Notes: generated by a model not told the origin, from the sequence alone. 57,394 bases of DNA from Stenotrophomonas sp. NA06056 (GCF_013364355.1 NZ_CP054931.1:4462501-4519894), one strand, 5' to 3'. Positions 47,504-57,180 are shown, counted from the stretch's first letter. Numbers and translations: made by a program.

Positions 47504-48460
47504 ATGCAGACGATCGGTAATTTGTGGTTGTGGGGCGGCTTCGCAGCGGTGGTGGTCATCGCCCTGCTGGTCGACCTCGTATTGATGCGCCATGGTGGCC
47601 CGCACAAGGTCACCTTCAAGGAGGCGCTGTGGTGGTCCATCGGCTGGGTGGCGCTGGCGCTGGCCTTCAACGGCGGCCTCTGGTTCTACCTGAACGAGAC
47701 CGCCGGCCAGGTCGTGGCCAACAAGGTCGGCCTGGAGTTCCTGACCGGCTACCTGGTCGAGAAGGCGCTGGCGGTGGACAACATCTTCGTCTTCCTGATG
47801 ATCATGAGCTACTTCGCGGTGCCGGAGGAACAGCGCCAGAAGGTACTGATCATCGGCATCCTGGGTGCGATCGTGCTGCGTACGATCATGATCTTCGCAG
47901 GTAGCGTGCTGATCACCCAGTTCCATTGGCTGCTCTACGTGTTCGGCGCCTTCCTGCTCTTCACCGGCTGGAAGATGTGGTTCGCCGCTGGCCAGGAACC
48001 CGACCTGGAGGCCAATCCGGCCCTGCGCTGGATGCGCAAGCACCTGCGCCTGCTGCCGGATTACGAAGGCAACGCGATGAGCGTCAAGCGCGACGGCGTG
48101 CGCTGGTTCACCCCGCTGTTCGCGGTGCTGATCCTGATCGCAGTGACCGACGTGATCTTCGCGGTGGACAGCATCCCGGCGATCTTCGCGATCACCACCG
48201 ACCCGTTCATCGTGCTGACCTCCAACGTGTTCGCGGTGCTCGGCCTGCGTGCGATGTTCTTCCTGCTGGCCGGCATGGCTGACCGCTTCCACCTGCTGCC
48301 GTACGGCCTGGCCCTGGTGCTGGCCTTCATCGGCATCAAGATGATGATCATCGACCTGTTCAAGATCCCGACCCCGATCTCGCTGGGCGTGGTCGCGGTG
48401 ATCATCGCCGCCACGGTGGTGCTGAGCCTGAAGAACCCGCCGAAGGAAGGCGGCGCCTGA
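47504..48460 (+). CDS. TerC/Alx family membrane protein (probable Mn exporter)
   Basis: The 318-residue protein has about nine membrane segments with the family's paired acidic motifs: YLVEKALAVDNIFVFLMI near residue 85 and VTDVIFAVDSIPAIFAIT near 215, plus MSVKRDGVRWFTPLF. Alx/TerC proteins protect against manganese excess, and the riboswitch upstream supports that role. The start at 47504 is after the riboswitch. Confidence 0.92.
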   Translation: MQTIGNLWLWGGFAAVVVIALLVDLVLMRHGGPHKVTFKEALWWSIGWVALALAFNGGLWFYLNETAGQVVANKVGLEFLTGYLVEKALAVDNIFVFLMIMSYFAVPEEQRQKVLIIGILGAIVLRTIMIFAGSVLITQFHWLLYVFGAFLLFTGWKMWFAAGQEPDLEANPALRWMRKHLRLLPDYEGNAMSVKRDGVRWFTPLFAVLILIAVTDVIFAVDSIPAIFAITTDPFIVLTSNVFAVLGLRAMFFLLAGMADRFHLLPYGLALVLAFIGIKMMIIDLFKIPTPISLGVVAVIIAATVVLSLKNPPKEGGA

Positions 48461-48479
48461 TTCAGGCGGCTTGAACGAT

Positions 48480-48507
48480 GCGGCCGGCGGATTGTCCCGC
48501 CGGCCGC
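48480..48507. repeat. perfect 11-bp stem hairpin after terC
   Basis: GCGGCCGGCGG and CCGCCGGCCGC flank a six-base loop, 20 bp after the terC stop. A C-tract, not a T-tract, follows, so it is a weak terminator candidate or an mRNA 3'-end stabiliser. Confidence 0.55.
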
Positions 48508-48566
48508 CCCCACTCTCCCGCGGCGGTGGCCTTGGTTTCGCGCCAGCCACCGCCATTGCAGAGGGT

Positions 48567-49337
48567 ATGAACACGAACGCGCCCCTGCCCGCCGGCGACG
48601 TGCCGGCCGACCGCAACGACCGTACGCGCATCCTGCGCGCCTTCAATGCCAGCCTGGCCACCGTGCTGGTGCTGGTGGCCGTGTTCGCCCTGCAGGACCA
48701 TTTCGACTGGCGGCCTTGGGCCGTGGCACCGCTGGAGGCCAAGGGCCTGCTCGGCCTTATCGGCGCACCGCTGCTGCATGCCTCGGTCGAACACATCGCC
48801 GCCAACAGCGCCGCGATCCTGATCCTCGGCACCCTCGCCGGCAGCGTCTATCCAAAGGCCACGCTACGTGCCCTGCCCCTGCTGTGGGTCGGTTCGGGCA
48901 TCGGTGCGTGGATGCTGGGCAATCCCGGCAGCTTCCATCTCGGTGCCAGTGGCGTCACCCACGGCCTGATGTTCCTGCTGGCCAGCCTCGGCCTGCTGCG
49001 CCGCGATCGCGCGGCCATCGCCACCGGGCTGATCGGCATGCTGTTCTACGGCGGCATGCTGATGACCGTGCTACCGCACGCCGACGGCGTGTCCTGGCAA
49101 TCGCACATGGGCGGTGCCTTCGCCGGCATCATCGCCGCGCTGCTGTTCCGCAACGCCGACCCCTTGCCGCCGCGCCCGCGTTACAGCTGGGAAGACGAGG
49201 AAGAGGACGTCGAGCCGCTGGCCGACGACGAACTCGAGCCGCCGTCGCCGCAGCGCGTGCCGGTGCTGTGGCAGCCGCGCGAGGGGCAGGACTATGTGGT
49301 GATTCCGTTCCGCCGGCCGGACGACCCGCGCGGTTGA
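48567..49337 (+). CDS. rhomboid-family intramembrane serine protease
   Basis: The 256-residue protein has about six membrane segments. The catalytic pair is visible as HLGASGVTHG (S128) and SHMGGAFAG (H180), with HASVEHIAANS before them. Rhomboids cut substrate membrane helices. The C-terminal cytosolic tail (about 200-256) is strongly acidic (EDEEEDVEPLADDE). The ATG at 48567 follows a GAGGG. Confidence 0.9.
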   Translation: MNTNAPLPAGDVPADRNDRTRILRAFNASLATVLVLVAVFALQDHFDWRPWAVAPLEAKGLLGLIGAPLLHASVEHIAANSAAILILGTLAGSVYPKATLRALPLLWVGSGIGAWMLGNPGSFHLGASGVTHGLMFLLASLGLLRRDRAAIATGLIGMLFYGGMLMTVLPHADGVSWQSHMGGAFAGIIAALLFRNADPLPPRPRYSWEDEEEDVEPLADDELEPPSPQRVPVLWQPREGQDYVVIPFRRPDDPRG

Positions 49338-49349
49338 GCGGGTGGATAC

Positions 49350-49368
49350 GCCGGACATGGCCCGGCGG
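49350..49368. repeat. short REP-like palindrome
   Basis: CGCCGGACATGGCCCGGCG (near-perfect) in the 43-bp convergent gap between the rhomboid and glpQ genes. Confidence 0.55.
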
Positions 49369-49380
49369 CATTGACGCCGG

Positions 49381-50496
49381 TCAGTCCGCCGCGTTCCCCG
49401 ACGCGCCCATTCCGTCTACCGCCTGCCGGCCCAGTGCCGGGTCATCGGTGAAGAAGGCATCGATGCCGGTCGCCAGATAAGCACGCATCTCCGCGATCGA
49501 CCCTTCCGCATTGCGCGCGTTGTCGGCGCCCTTGCGCAGGTTGCTGGCCTGGAAGTGATTCTCCGGGCGGAAGGTGTACGGGATCACCATCAGGCCGGCC
49601 GCATGTGCGTCGCGCACCAGCGATGTCGGCGTGCCCAGCGCTCCGCTGGCATCCAACGGGATGACCGAACGCAGCTCCGGGCCGATGCCATCGGCATAGG
49701 TTGCGATGTCCTTCAACCCGGCTGGGGTCATCATCTGCGCATAGGTCAGCGCGCCGCCGGCCTTGGCGATGTCAGCCGGCTGGGTATCGCCTTTCCACAA
49801 CAGCTGCAGCAGGCGGATGTTGCTGCCACGCGGGATCTTGCCGCGCAGGTAACGCAGGTTTGCCGTCTCGAACGACTGGATGGTGACCGGGCCAACGTTG
49901 GTATAGGCGTTGCCACGCAGCGCAGCCAGCACCTTGTCTTCCATCGGCAGGCCGATCGACTGGAAATAGGTCGGGTGCTTGATCTCCGGCACCAGGCCGA
50001 TGCCGCGGTTGGCACGACCTGCCTGCTGGACCAGGAACGCGAGGATCTCGTCCAGGCTGGCGATGCGGAACTGGCCGTCATAGGCCGTGCTGCGCAGTTC
50101 CGGCAGGCGCTCGCGGGCGTACAGGGTCTTCAGCTCAGCCAGGGTGAAGTCTTCGGTGAACCAGCCTTCGACCGTCTGCCCGTCGATGACCTTGCGGGTC
50201 TTCCGCTTGGCGAATTCCTTGTGCTCGGCCACATCGGTGGTGCCGCCGATCTCGTTCTCATGGCGGGCCACCATCACCCCGTCCTTGGTCATCACCAGAT
50301 CCGGTTCAATGTAGTCGGCGCCGTCGGCGATGGCCTGCGCATAGGCGGCCAGGGTGTGTTCGGGCAGCAGCGCGCTTGCGCCGCGGTGGCCGTAGACCGA
50401 CGCCTTGGGCGCGGCCGGAGGGGAGGATTCAGCACTCATGGCCACCGATGGTGCCACGGCCAGCGACAACAGCAACGCACGACCCCACGACTTCAC
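49381..50496 (-). CDS. glpQ: glycerophosphodiester phosphodiesterase
   Basis: The 371-residue protein has a signal peptide (about 1-22) and the GDPD motifs GHRGASALLPEHTLAAY (H37, R38), DYIEPDLVMTKDG (E64, D66), ARHE (H79) and VPEIKHPTYF. Length and periplasmic location match GlpQ, which splits glycerophosphodiesters into glycerol-3-phosphate and alcohol. Confidence 0.92.
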   Translation of the reverse strand: MKSWGRALLLSLAVAPSVAMSAESSPPAAPKASVYGHRGASALLPEHTLAAYAQAIADGADYIEPDLVMTKDGVMVARHENEIGGTTDVAEHKEFAKRKTRKVIDGQTVEGWFTEDFTLAELKTLYARERLPELRSTAYDGQFRIASLDEILAFLVQQAGRANRGIGLVPEIKHPTYFQSIGLPMEDKVLAALRGNAYTNVGPVTIQSFETANLRYLRGKIPRGSNIRLLQLLWKGDTQPADIAKAGGALTYAQMMTPAGLKDIATYADGIGPELRSVIPLDASGALGTPTSLVRDAHAAGLMVIPYTFRPENHFQASNLRKGADNARNAEGSIAEMRAYLATGIDAFFTDDPALGRQAVDGMGASGNAAD

Positions 50497-50570
50497 TGCG
50501 ACTTCCCCAAGCGGATTGTGATGGGCGTCAGTATGAGGCGGGAATATGACAGGTGGGGGAAGCCTGCACC

Positions 50571-50632
50571 TGTAGAGCCGAGCCCATGCTCGGCTGACTG
50601 GAAGAACAGCCGAGCATGGGCTCGGCTCTACA
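50571..50632. repeat. inverted pair of SMAG/GTAG REP elements
   Basis: TGTAGAGCCGAGCCCATGCT (50571 on) and its reverse complement (50608-50632) form a 25-bp perfect-type stem with a 12-nt loop, immediately after the mnmE stop. Likely 3' end of the mnmE transcript. Confidence 0.8.
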
Positions 50633-50633
50633 G

Positions 50634-51983
50634 TTACTTGCCGATGCAGAAACTGGAGAAAATCCTTCCCAGCAGGTCATCCGCACTCATCTGCCCGGTG
50701 ATCTCGCCAAGTGCATCGTGGGCCAGTCTCAGCTCCTCGGCGGCCAGTTCCAGATGTTCATGCACCAGCTCTCCATCCGCGCGCTGCGCATGTTCCTGCG
50801 CGCGCTCGATGGCATCCACATGGCGGGTGCGCGCGGAGAACTCGCCGTCCACCTGCTCGCCCGCACCAGCCGAGGCAATCGAACGCAGCCGTGCATGCAG
50901 GTTGTCCAGTCCCGCGCCGGTCGCAGCGGAAACGAACACTCTGTCCGGGTCATCCACCACCGGCATCGCATCCAGCAGATCCGACTTGTTGTGGATGTAC
51001 ACCTTGTGCGGCACCGCCAGCACGGCATCACCAATGGCTGCTTCGCCCGCAATCGGGTCGCGCGCGTCCAGCACGATCAGCGCCAGGTCGGTGCGTTCGA
51101 TCTCCGCGCGCGCGCGACGCATGCCTTCGCGTTCGATGGCATCGCCACCGTCGCGCAGGCCGGCGGTGTCGACCAGGGTCAGCTCCAGCCCATCCAGGCG
51201 GATGGTTTCGCGCAGGGTGTCGCGGGTGGTGCCGGCGATGTCGGTGACGATGGCGCGCTCGCTGCCGGCCAGCGCGTTCAACAGCGAACTCTTGCCAGCA
51301 TTCGGTGGGCCGATCAGCACGGCGTGCAGGCCATCGCGCAGGCGACGGCCGCGCTCGGCATCACGACGCAGCAGGGCCAGGTCGCTACGCGCCTGTTCCA
51401 GTCCACGTCGCACCTGTCCACCGCCGAGTGTGTCCAGCGGCTCATCGGCGAAGTCGATCGCCGCTTCCACGTGGATGCGCAGCAGTACCAGCTGTTCGAC
51501 CACCGCATCGATGCGGCGCGAGAACACGCCATCCAGTGAGCGTCGTGCTGCGCGCGCGGCACGGTTGTCACCGGCCGCGATCAGATCGGCGATGGCTTCA
51601 GCCTGGGCCAGATCGAGCTTGCCGTTGAGAAACGCGCGCTCGCTGAACTCGCCCGGCCGTGCCTGCCGCGCGCCGAGTGCGATGCAGCGTGCGGCCAGTT
51701 GCTGCAGCAACACCGGACTGCCATGGCCCTGCAGCTCCACCACTTCTTCGCCGGTGAAGCTGTTCGGGGCCGGAAACCACAGCACGATGCCATCATCGAT
51801 CACCTCACCATCGGCATCACGCAGGCGCGCATAGTGCGCGTGGCGCGGGCGCAGCGTGGGCGCGCCCAGCGCGTTGGCAATCGCCGCAGCACACGGGCCG
51901 GACAGACGCAGCAGGCCGACACCGCCCGCGCCGGGGGCACTGGCGATGGCGACGATGGTGTCGGTGCGGGTCACATCGTTCAT
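50634..51983 (-). CDS. mnmE: tRNA modification GTPase MnmE
   Basis: MnmE with MnmG makes the xnm5s2U modification at the tRNA wobble position. The 449-residue protein has an N-terminal tetrahydrofolate-binding domain ([16 protein letters not shown]), a helical domain with inserted G domain carrying G1 GPPNAGKS (225-232), G3 DTAGLRDG and IHNKSDLLD (G4), and the terminal FCIGK with the essential Cys. It follows the caspase/deacetylase gene by only three bases. Confidence 0.96.
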   Translation of the reverse strand: MNDVTRTDTIVAIASAPGAGGVGLLRLSGPCAAAIANALGAPTLRPRHAHYARLRDADGEVIDDGIVLWFPAPNSFTGEEVVELQGHGSPVLLQQLAARCIALGARQARPGEFSERAFLNGKLDLAQAEAIADLIAAGDNRAARAARRSLDGVFSRRIDAVVEQLVLLRIHVEAAIDFADEPLDTLGGGQVRRGLEQARSDLALLRRDAERGRRLRDGLHAVLIGPPNAGKSSLLNALAGSERAIVTDIAGTTRDTLRETIRLDGLELTLVDTAGLRDGGDAIEREGMRRARAEIERTDLALIVLDARDPIAGEAAIGDAVLAVPHKVYIHNKSDLLDAMPVVDDPDRVFVSAATGAGLDNLHARLRSIASAGAGEQVDGEFSARTRHVDAIERAQEHAQRADGELVHEHLELAAEELRLAHDALGEITGQMSADDLLGRIFSSFCIGK

Positions 51984-51986
51984 GGC

Positions 51987-54656
51987 TCAGAGCTTCTCCA
52001 GCTGCGCGCGCGCCTGCGCTGCACCACTGCCCTGCGGCTGCAGCGCCAGGTAAGTGGTGTAGGCCTGCTTGGCCTTGGCCTTGTCGCCCGCGTTGAAGTA
52101 GGCATCGCCGAGGTTGAGATGGGCTACCGCGCGCGACGGATCGATCTTCAGTGTGTTCTCCAGCCAGCGCGCCGCTTCGGCGTAGCGTTGCTGGCGGTAG
52201 TAGACGAAGCCGAGGTTGTTGGCCGCCTGGGCGAAGTCCGGGCGCAACTTCAGCGCCTCGGCGAACTGCACGGCAGCTTCGTCGTAGCGCTTCTCGCGGT
52301 ACAGCTGCAGGCCACGGTCGTTGGCCTGCTGCGCGCGCTGGCGGTCCGAAGCCGGTGCGGCCGTCGGCACCACCAGCTTGGCCTTGCCGCCCTGCAGGTC
52401 GGCCACGGTCACGGGCGATTCACTGTTCTTGGCGTCCTGGGCAGCGTCGACCTTGTTGTTCAGTGCGATCGCATCGGGCGTCAGCTGCCGCGTATCGGCG
52501 TTGAGGTATTCCTGGCTGTCGGGCACCTGGAACACGAACTCACCGCCCTGCGAACCGGGCAGGCTGCCGAACGCTGGGGTCTGGTGCGAGACCGCCGACA
52601 CCGCCGGCGCCACATAGGCGGCCAGTTCGGTGCCGGTGATCAGGCCATCGCCATTGAGATCGCCCTTGCCAGCCAGCGCCTGCAGCAACACCCAGGTAAA
52701 TACCGAGTGGCCGTTCGGGCCGGCATCGGCCACCTGCTGGTCGGCGCCGCCGGCGGTCAGCATCTGTCGCGCGCTTCGGCGTGCGTTCTCGCGCAGGAAC
52801 GACGACGACGACGGGCCACCGCGGGTCAGGCCGAGGCCGCTGTAGCAGGCATCCATCACGAACATCACATGCTTTGCCTGCATGCTCTCGGCGATGTTCT
52901 GGATATCGGTCATCGCGATGGCATCGGTAGCGAATTCCTTCGGGTCCGAATCGACCGGGATGATGTAACCCAGGTCGCGGCCGGAGGCGAGCTGCCGAGT
53001 CGCGCCATGGCCGGCAAAGAACACGAACACGCGGTCGTTCTTTCCCGTGCGGTCATCGGCCAGGCGGTCGTGGAAGGCGGCCAGGATGTTGTTGCGGGTG
53101 GCCTGCTCGTTCTTCAGCACGATCACCTGCGAGGACGGAAACCCGAACTGCCCGGTCAGCGTATCGGCCACGGCCTGCGCATCGTGGCTGGCGTATTCCA
53201 GCTTCGGCCACTTGGCGTAGTTGTCGATGCCGACCATGATCGCCCACGACTTTTCATAGCCGGTGGTGACGGTGGCATCGCGGTCGCTGCCCTTGCGCGG
53301 TCGGGCAACGCTGAAGTCGCGGCCATTCCAGCCAGCGAACTGGTAGCCATCGGCGATCAGCCGATCCAGGATCTGCGGCAGCGCCTTCACGGCACGGTCG
53401 TGGATGTCGTGGAACAGGATGATGCCGCGCTGCTCCTTGTTCACCTGGTCGAGCACGCGCTGCACGATCGATTCCGGCACCGGATCAGCCCAGTCCATCG
53501 AATCGATGTTCCACATGATCGACTTCAGCCCCGCTTCGTTGAGCAGCTGCAGGCCTTCGGCGTTGCGCGCGCCGTATGGGAAGCGGAACAGTGGTGCACG
53601 CTTGCTGTCCACGTCCTTCAGCAGGGTGTCGGTATCCAGCACCTGCTGGCGCAGCGCATCGCCGGTGGTACGCGACAGCTGTGCATGGGTCAGGCTGTGG
53701 TTGCCGACGGCGTAGCCCTCTTCCATCAGGTTGCGGCTGATCTTCGCCATCGGCCCGAGACTGACCTTGCCGTCGGCCTCGACCTTGCCGAGGTTGCGGC
53801 CCACCTCGAAGAACACGCCCGGTACGTCGTAGCGCTTGAGGATGGCCACCACTTCATCGGTATAGGCCTTGTGCGGGCCATCGTCGAAGGTCAGCACCAC
53901 GGTCTTCGGTGGCAGGTCGCGGCCGAAGATCTCGCGGTCGCTGTCCTTCATCGACATCGGGTAGGGCTCGATCACACCGTAGTCGCGCAGGATCCCTTCA
54001 CGGCTGTAGTCCTTGTGCAGATGCGCGATGTAGTCGTCCCACTTTTCGCGCTTCAGCTCGATGGCACGGGTGCGCTCGAAGCGGCTGAAGATGCGGGTCA
54101 GTTCCTGGTTGTAGTTGCGCTCGATTTCATCCAGCGCCTCCAGGTCTTCGCCAATGCGCTGGTGCAGTTTCACCGCCGGCAGCGATGAATCGGCGCCGAT
54201 GCGTTCGTGCAGGTCGCGCAGCACTTCGCGGAAGGCCAGTCGGTCGGCATCAAACAGTTCCGGCGCCGATTCGATGTAATCCAGCACGGTGCCAAGCGTG
54301 GCGAAGCGCTGCGGGCTGGTGCCACGCAGCAGCGTATCGAACTGGGTGGCAATGGCGCTGCGCTGTTCCAGGCCATCGTGGAACAGCTGTTGGCCGATGC
54401 GGGTGGAAGTGGTGCGATCGGCCGCGGACTGCTGTTCCTCATCAGCCAGCAGCACGATGATCCGTCGATAGCCGTCGAGCTGCTTCTGCAATGCGCCCAG
54501 CAACGGGGCGGCGGCCGGGTCGGCACCAGCGGCAGCCTGTGCGCTCGGCTGGGTGACCGCCGCCGGTGCGTGCGCGTCCTTGTCGCCGCAGCCGGCCACG
54601 AGCAGGGTCAGCAACAGGCTGGGCAGGAACAGACGGAACGACGACGCACGCGGCAT
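51987..54656 (-). CDS. lipoprotein with NodB deacetylase, caspase (C14) and TPR domains
   Basis: The 889-residue protein has a lipobox LLVAGC (C23), a helical region (45-215), a NodB polysaccharide deacetylase domain (about 240-450) with TFDDGPH (D258, D259), NHSLTH (H320, H324) and RFPYG. A caspase-like domain follows (about 470-700) with MVGIDNYAKWP, the catalytic His in FFAGHGA (H550) and Cys in MDACYSG (C604). DLNGDGLITGTE (666-677) fits an EF-hand loop. About three TPR units end the protein (773-880). Both active sites look intact. Export as a lipoprotein would put the protease in the periplasm or on a membrane face. The start at 54656 was chosen because it directly precedes the signal sequence. 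Three bases before mnmE. Confidence 0.88.
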   Translation of the reverse strand: MPRASSFRLFLPSLLLTLLVAGCGDKDAHAPAAVTQPSAQAAAGADPAAAPLLGALQKQLDGYRRIIVLLADEEQQSAADRTTSTRIGQQLFHDGLEQRSAIATQFDTLLRGTSPQRFATLGTVLDYIESAPELFDADRLAFREVLRDLHERIGADSSLPAVKLHQRIGEDLEALDEIERNYNQELTRIFSRFERTRAIELKREKWDDYIAHLHKDYSREGILRDYGVIEPYPMSMKDSDREIFGRDLPPKTVVLTFDDGPHKAYTDEVVAILKRYDVPGVFFEVGRNLGKVEADGKVSLGPMAKISRNLMEEGYAVGNHSLTHAQLSRTTGDALRQQVLDTDTLLKDVDSKRAPLFRFPYGARNAEGLQLLNEAGLKSIMWNIDSMDWADPVPESIVQRVLDQVNKEQRGIILFHDIHDRAVKALPQILDRLIADGYQFAGWNGRDFSVARPRKGSDRDATVTTGYEKSWAIMVGIDNYAKWPKLEYASHDAQAVADTLTGQFGFPSSQVIVLKNEQATRNNILAAFHDRLADDRTGKNDRVFVFFAGHGATRQLASGRDLGYIIPVDSDPKEFATDAIAMTDIQNIAESMQAKHVMFVMDACYSGLGLTRGGPSSSSFLRENARRSARQMLTAGGADQQVADAGPNGHSVFTWVLLQALAGKGDLNGDGLITGTELAAYVAPAVSAVSHQTPAFGSLPGSQGGEFVFQVPDSQEYLNADTRQLTPDAIALNNKVDAAQDAKNSESPVTVADLQGGKAKLVVPTAAPASDRQRAQQANDRGLQLYREKRYDEAAVQFAEALKLRPDFAQAANNLGFVYYRQQRYAEAARWLENTLKIDPSRAVAHLNLGDAYFNAGDKAKAKQAYTTYLALQPQGSGAAQARAQLEKL

Positions 54657-54707
54657 GGCGGACTCGAACAGAGGGGAATGGTGTGCCGGCAATTCTAACG
54701 CCGCATG

Positions 54708-54731
54708 CGAAAAGCCCGCCTTGCGGCGGGC
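54708..54731 (-). terminator. Rho-independent terminator of rpmH-rnpA-yidC
   Basis: On the minus strand GCCCGCC GCAA GGCGGGC is followed by TTTTCG, 56 bp after the yidC stop. It separates the yidC transcript from the caspase-mnmE unit. Confidence 0.8.
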
Positions 54732-54747
54732 CTTTGCAGGGTCGATC

Positions 54748-54783
54748 GACCCTGGAGAGCAGTCGACCAACGTCGACGCCTAC
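54748..54783. repeat. REP-like palindrome remnant
   Basis: CTGGAGAGCAGTCGACC and GTCGAC with CCTACC tail resemble the GTGTCGACC/GGTCGACAC repeats at 21111 and 37866, between yidC and its terminator. Confidence 0.45.
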
Positions 54784-54786
54784 CTC

Positions 54787-56502
54787 TTACTTTTTCTTGG
54801 TCGGGGCGGTGGTTGCCGTCGCCGGAACCGGATCGCTGCCGTGGCGCTTGGTCATCCACCACTGCTGCAGCAGGCCCAGGCCACCGTTGACCACCCAGTA
54901 CAGGACCAGGCCGGACGGCATGAAGGCCATCATGACGCCGAACACCAGCGGCATGAACTGCATCATCTTCTGCTGCATCGGGTCCATGCCCGGTGCCGGC
55001 GTCAGCTTCTGGGTGAACCACATCACCGCCACGTTGATGACCGGCAGGATGAAGTACGGGTCGCGGGCGGTCAGGTCCTGGATCCAGCCGAACCAGGGCG
55101 CCTGGCGCAGTTCGACCGATTCCACCAGCACCCAGTACAGGGCGAAGAAGATCGGCATCTGGATGAGGATCGGCAGGCAGCCGCCCATCGGATTGATCTT
55201 TTCCTTCTTGTACAGCTCCATCATCGCGGTCTGGAACTTCTGGCGGTCATCGCCATAGCGTTCCTTCAACTGCGCGATGCGCGGCTGGAAGCGACGCATC
55301 TTGGCGCCACTCTTGTACTGCGTCGCCGACAGCGGGTAGAGCACGATCTTCAGCAGCACCACCAGGCCGACGATGGCCCAGCCCCAGTTGCCCACCAGCT
55401 TGTGGACCTGGTTGAGCACCCAGAACAGGCCCTGGCCGATCACCGCCATCATCGAGAAGCGGCTGTAGTCGACCACACGGTCCAGGCCCGGCACGTCTTC
55501 CTTGGCGATCAGGTTGACCAGCTTCGGGCCGACCCACAGGCGGGCCTCGGTGCTGGTGGACTGGCCCGGGGCCACGGTGAAGGCCGGACCACGCGCTTCG
55601 ATCAGGTCACGACCGGCCACCTGCGACAGCACGTAGTGGGCGGTCTGGTCCTTCTGCGGGATCCAGGCGGTGAAGAAGTGGTGCTGCAGCATCGCCAGCC
55701 AGCCGCCGGTGATGTTCTGGTTCAGCGCGCCATCTTCCAGGTAATCCTTGAACGCACGACGCTGGTACTTCTTGTCGTTGTCGTACCAGGTGGCACCGTT
55801 GAAGCTGAACGAGTCCGGATTGGTCATGCTCCGCGACAGGATCGTCGGGGTGCGGTCCAGGGTGCGGTACACGTAGCCGTTCCACGGCGCGGCGCCAGCA
55901 TTGCTGACTTCGTCCTTGAAGCGGATCGCGTACTCGTTGCGGCCCACGATCAGGGTGCGCTTGATGGTCACGCCGTTGTCGGCGGTCCACACGAACGGGA
56001 CCTGCAGCTCGTTCTGGCCATCGGCCAGCACGAAGTCGCGGGTATCGCCGACCAGCTTGAAGCCATCGGCACCCGGCACCGGGGTGTTCTTGTCTTCGCT
56101 CGCCCAGCCGCTGATCGCGCTGTACGGATGTGCGGGATCTTCAGTCAGCAGGCGTACCGGCGGGCTACCCTCGTCCTTGCTCTGCGGGAACTGCAGCAGT
56201 TCGGCATCGAGCACGCGGCCACCATCGAGCACCAGGCGCAGCACGTCGGTGGTGATGGTCACGCGCTGTGCGGACGGGGTGGCGCTGGCCTGGGCCTGTA
56301 CAGCGGCCTGGCCCGTGGCACCGGGAACCTGCGCGCTGGGGATGCTGCCCGGGGTTGCACCCGGAACGCTCTGTGCGGCGGCCGGGGCCGAGCTGGTCGT
56401 CGGCGCCGGGATCGGGGCGGACTTCTCACGGCTCCACTCCATCCACAGCAGCACGGCCACCATCAGCCAGGCAAAGATCAGGAAAACACGGGTCTGGTTC
56501 AT
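54787..56502 (-). CDS. yidC: membrane protein insertase YidC
   Basis: The 571-residue insertase has an N-terminal membrane segment ([18 protein letters not shown]), a Pro/Ala-rich linker, a large periplasmic beta domain (about 70-340) and the conserved C-terminal core with five membrane segments ([73 protein letters not shown]), ending in a basic KKK. Its start shares one base with the rnpA stop (TGATG). Confidence 0.96.
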   Translation of the reverse strand: MNQTRVFLIFAWLMVAVLLWMEWSREKSAPIPAPTTSSAPAAAQSVPGATPGSIPSAQVPGATGQAAVQAQASATPSAQRVTITTDVLRLVLDGGRVLDAELLQFPQSKDEGSPPVRLLTEDPAHPYSAISGWASEDKNTPVPGADGFKLVGDTRDFVLADGQNELQVPFVWTADNGVTIKRTLIVGRNEYAIRFKDEVSNAGAAPWNGYVYRTLDRTPTILSRSMTNPDSFSFNGATWYDNDKKYQRRAFKDYLEDGALNQNITGGWLAMLQHHFFTAWIPQKDQTAHYVLSQVAGRDLIEARGPAFTVAPGQSTSTEARLWVGPKLVNLIAKEDVPGLDRVVDYSRFSMMAVIGQGLFWVLNQVHKLVGNWGWAIVGLVVLLKIVLYPLSATQYKSGAKMRRFQPRIAQLKERYGDDRQKFQTAMMELYKKEKINPMGGCLPILIQMPIFFALYWVLVESVELRQAPWFGWIQDLTARDPYFILPVINVAVMWFTQKLTPAPGMDPMQQKMMQFMPLVFGVMMAFMPSGLVLYWVVNGGLGLLQQWWMTKRHGSDPVPATATTAPTKKK

Positions 56503-56996
56503 CAGCAGGCAGGCTCAGCGGGGCCGGGACGCGGTGCCGGCTCGGTGATGGAGGAAATGGCAATGCCATCAGGCGGCGGCATTGTGCCGTCCACGCCCGG
56601 CGCGGGCAATGCGCGCAGGCGCCGCAGCAGGCGCATGAAGGCCTGGCGGATATCGTCATTGCTGGCATGACGCGCAGCAGTACGAGCCACGACGACGAAG
56701 TCGCCTGGCTGTATGTCGGTTCGTGTCTGACGCAAGGCGTCGCGCAGGACGCGCTTGATCCGGTTACGCCCAACGGCGTGAGGATCGACCTTGCGGGAAA
56801 CCGCCAGACCCAGCCTGGCCGGCCGGTCAGCCGGCAGCCAGTGCAGGGTCATCAGCGGATCGGACACACGGCGGGCGCCGTTGAAGACCGTTGAATATTC
56901 GGCACGCGTGCGAACCCGCGCAGAGCGAGGGAATCGCTTGCGCGGGTCTGCAGTATTCACTGTCGAATGGATTGCGTCTGCCGCTGGATGCGGCAT
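56502..56996 (-). CDS. rnpA: ribonuclease P protein component
   Basis: RnpA helps the RNase P RNA cut tRNA 5' leaders. The 164-residue protein has [20 protein letters not shown] and the signature [25 protein letters not shown]. The C-terminal tail after about residue 125 is a Pro-rich extension. The start at 56996 lies five bases after rpmH; an in-frame GTG at 56960 ([10 protein letters not shown]) is a good alternative that gives 152 residues. No yidD lies between it and yidC. Confidence 0.93.
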   Translation of the reverse strand: MPHPAADAIHSTVNTADPRKRFPRSARVRTRAEYSTVFNGARRVSDPLMTLHWLPADRPARLGLAVSRKVDPHAVGRNRIKRVLRDALRQTRTDIQPGDFVVVARTAARHASNDDIRQAFMRLLRRLRALPAPGVDGTMPPPDGIAISSITEPAPRPGPAEPAC

Positions 56997-57001
56997 GGCA
57001 A

Positions 57002-57142
57002 TCAGGCGCTCAGGACTTTGCGGCCCTTGGCGCGGCGACGCGACAGGATCTTGCGGCCGTCAGCGGTCTTCATACGGGCACGGAAGCCGTGGTCGCGCTT
57101 ACGCTTGAGGTTGCTGGGCTGGAAGGTGCGCTTGGTGGCCAT
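57002..57142 (-). CDS. rpmH: 50S ribosomal protein L34
   Basis: The 46-residue product begins [20 protein letters not shown] and ends in [11 protein letters not shown], a full-length L34. A GAGAGG lies five bases upstream of the ATG. It is the first gene of rpmH-rnpA-yidC, next to the replication origin. Confidence 0.97.
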   Translation of the reverse strand: MATKRTFQPSNLKRKRDHGFRARMKTADGRKILSRRRAKGRKVLSA

Positions 57143-57180
57143 GTGGGCCTCTCGTATGAATGGGACGGAAAGAACCGGAA

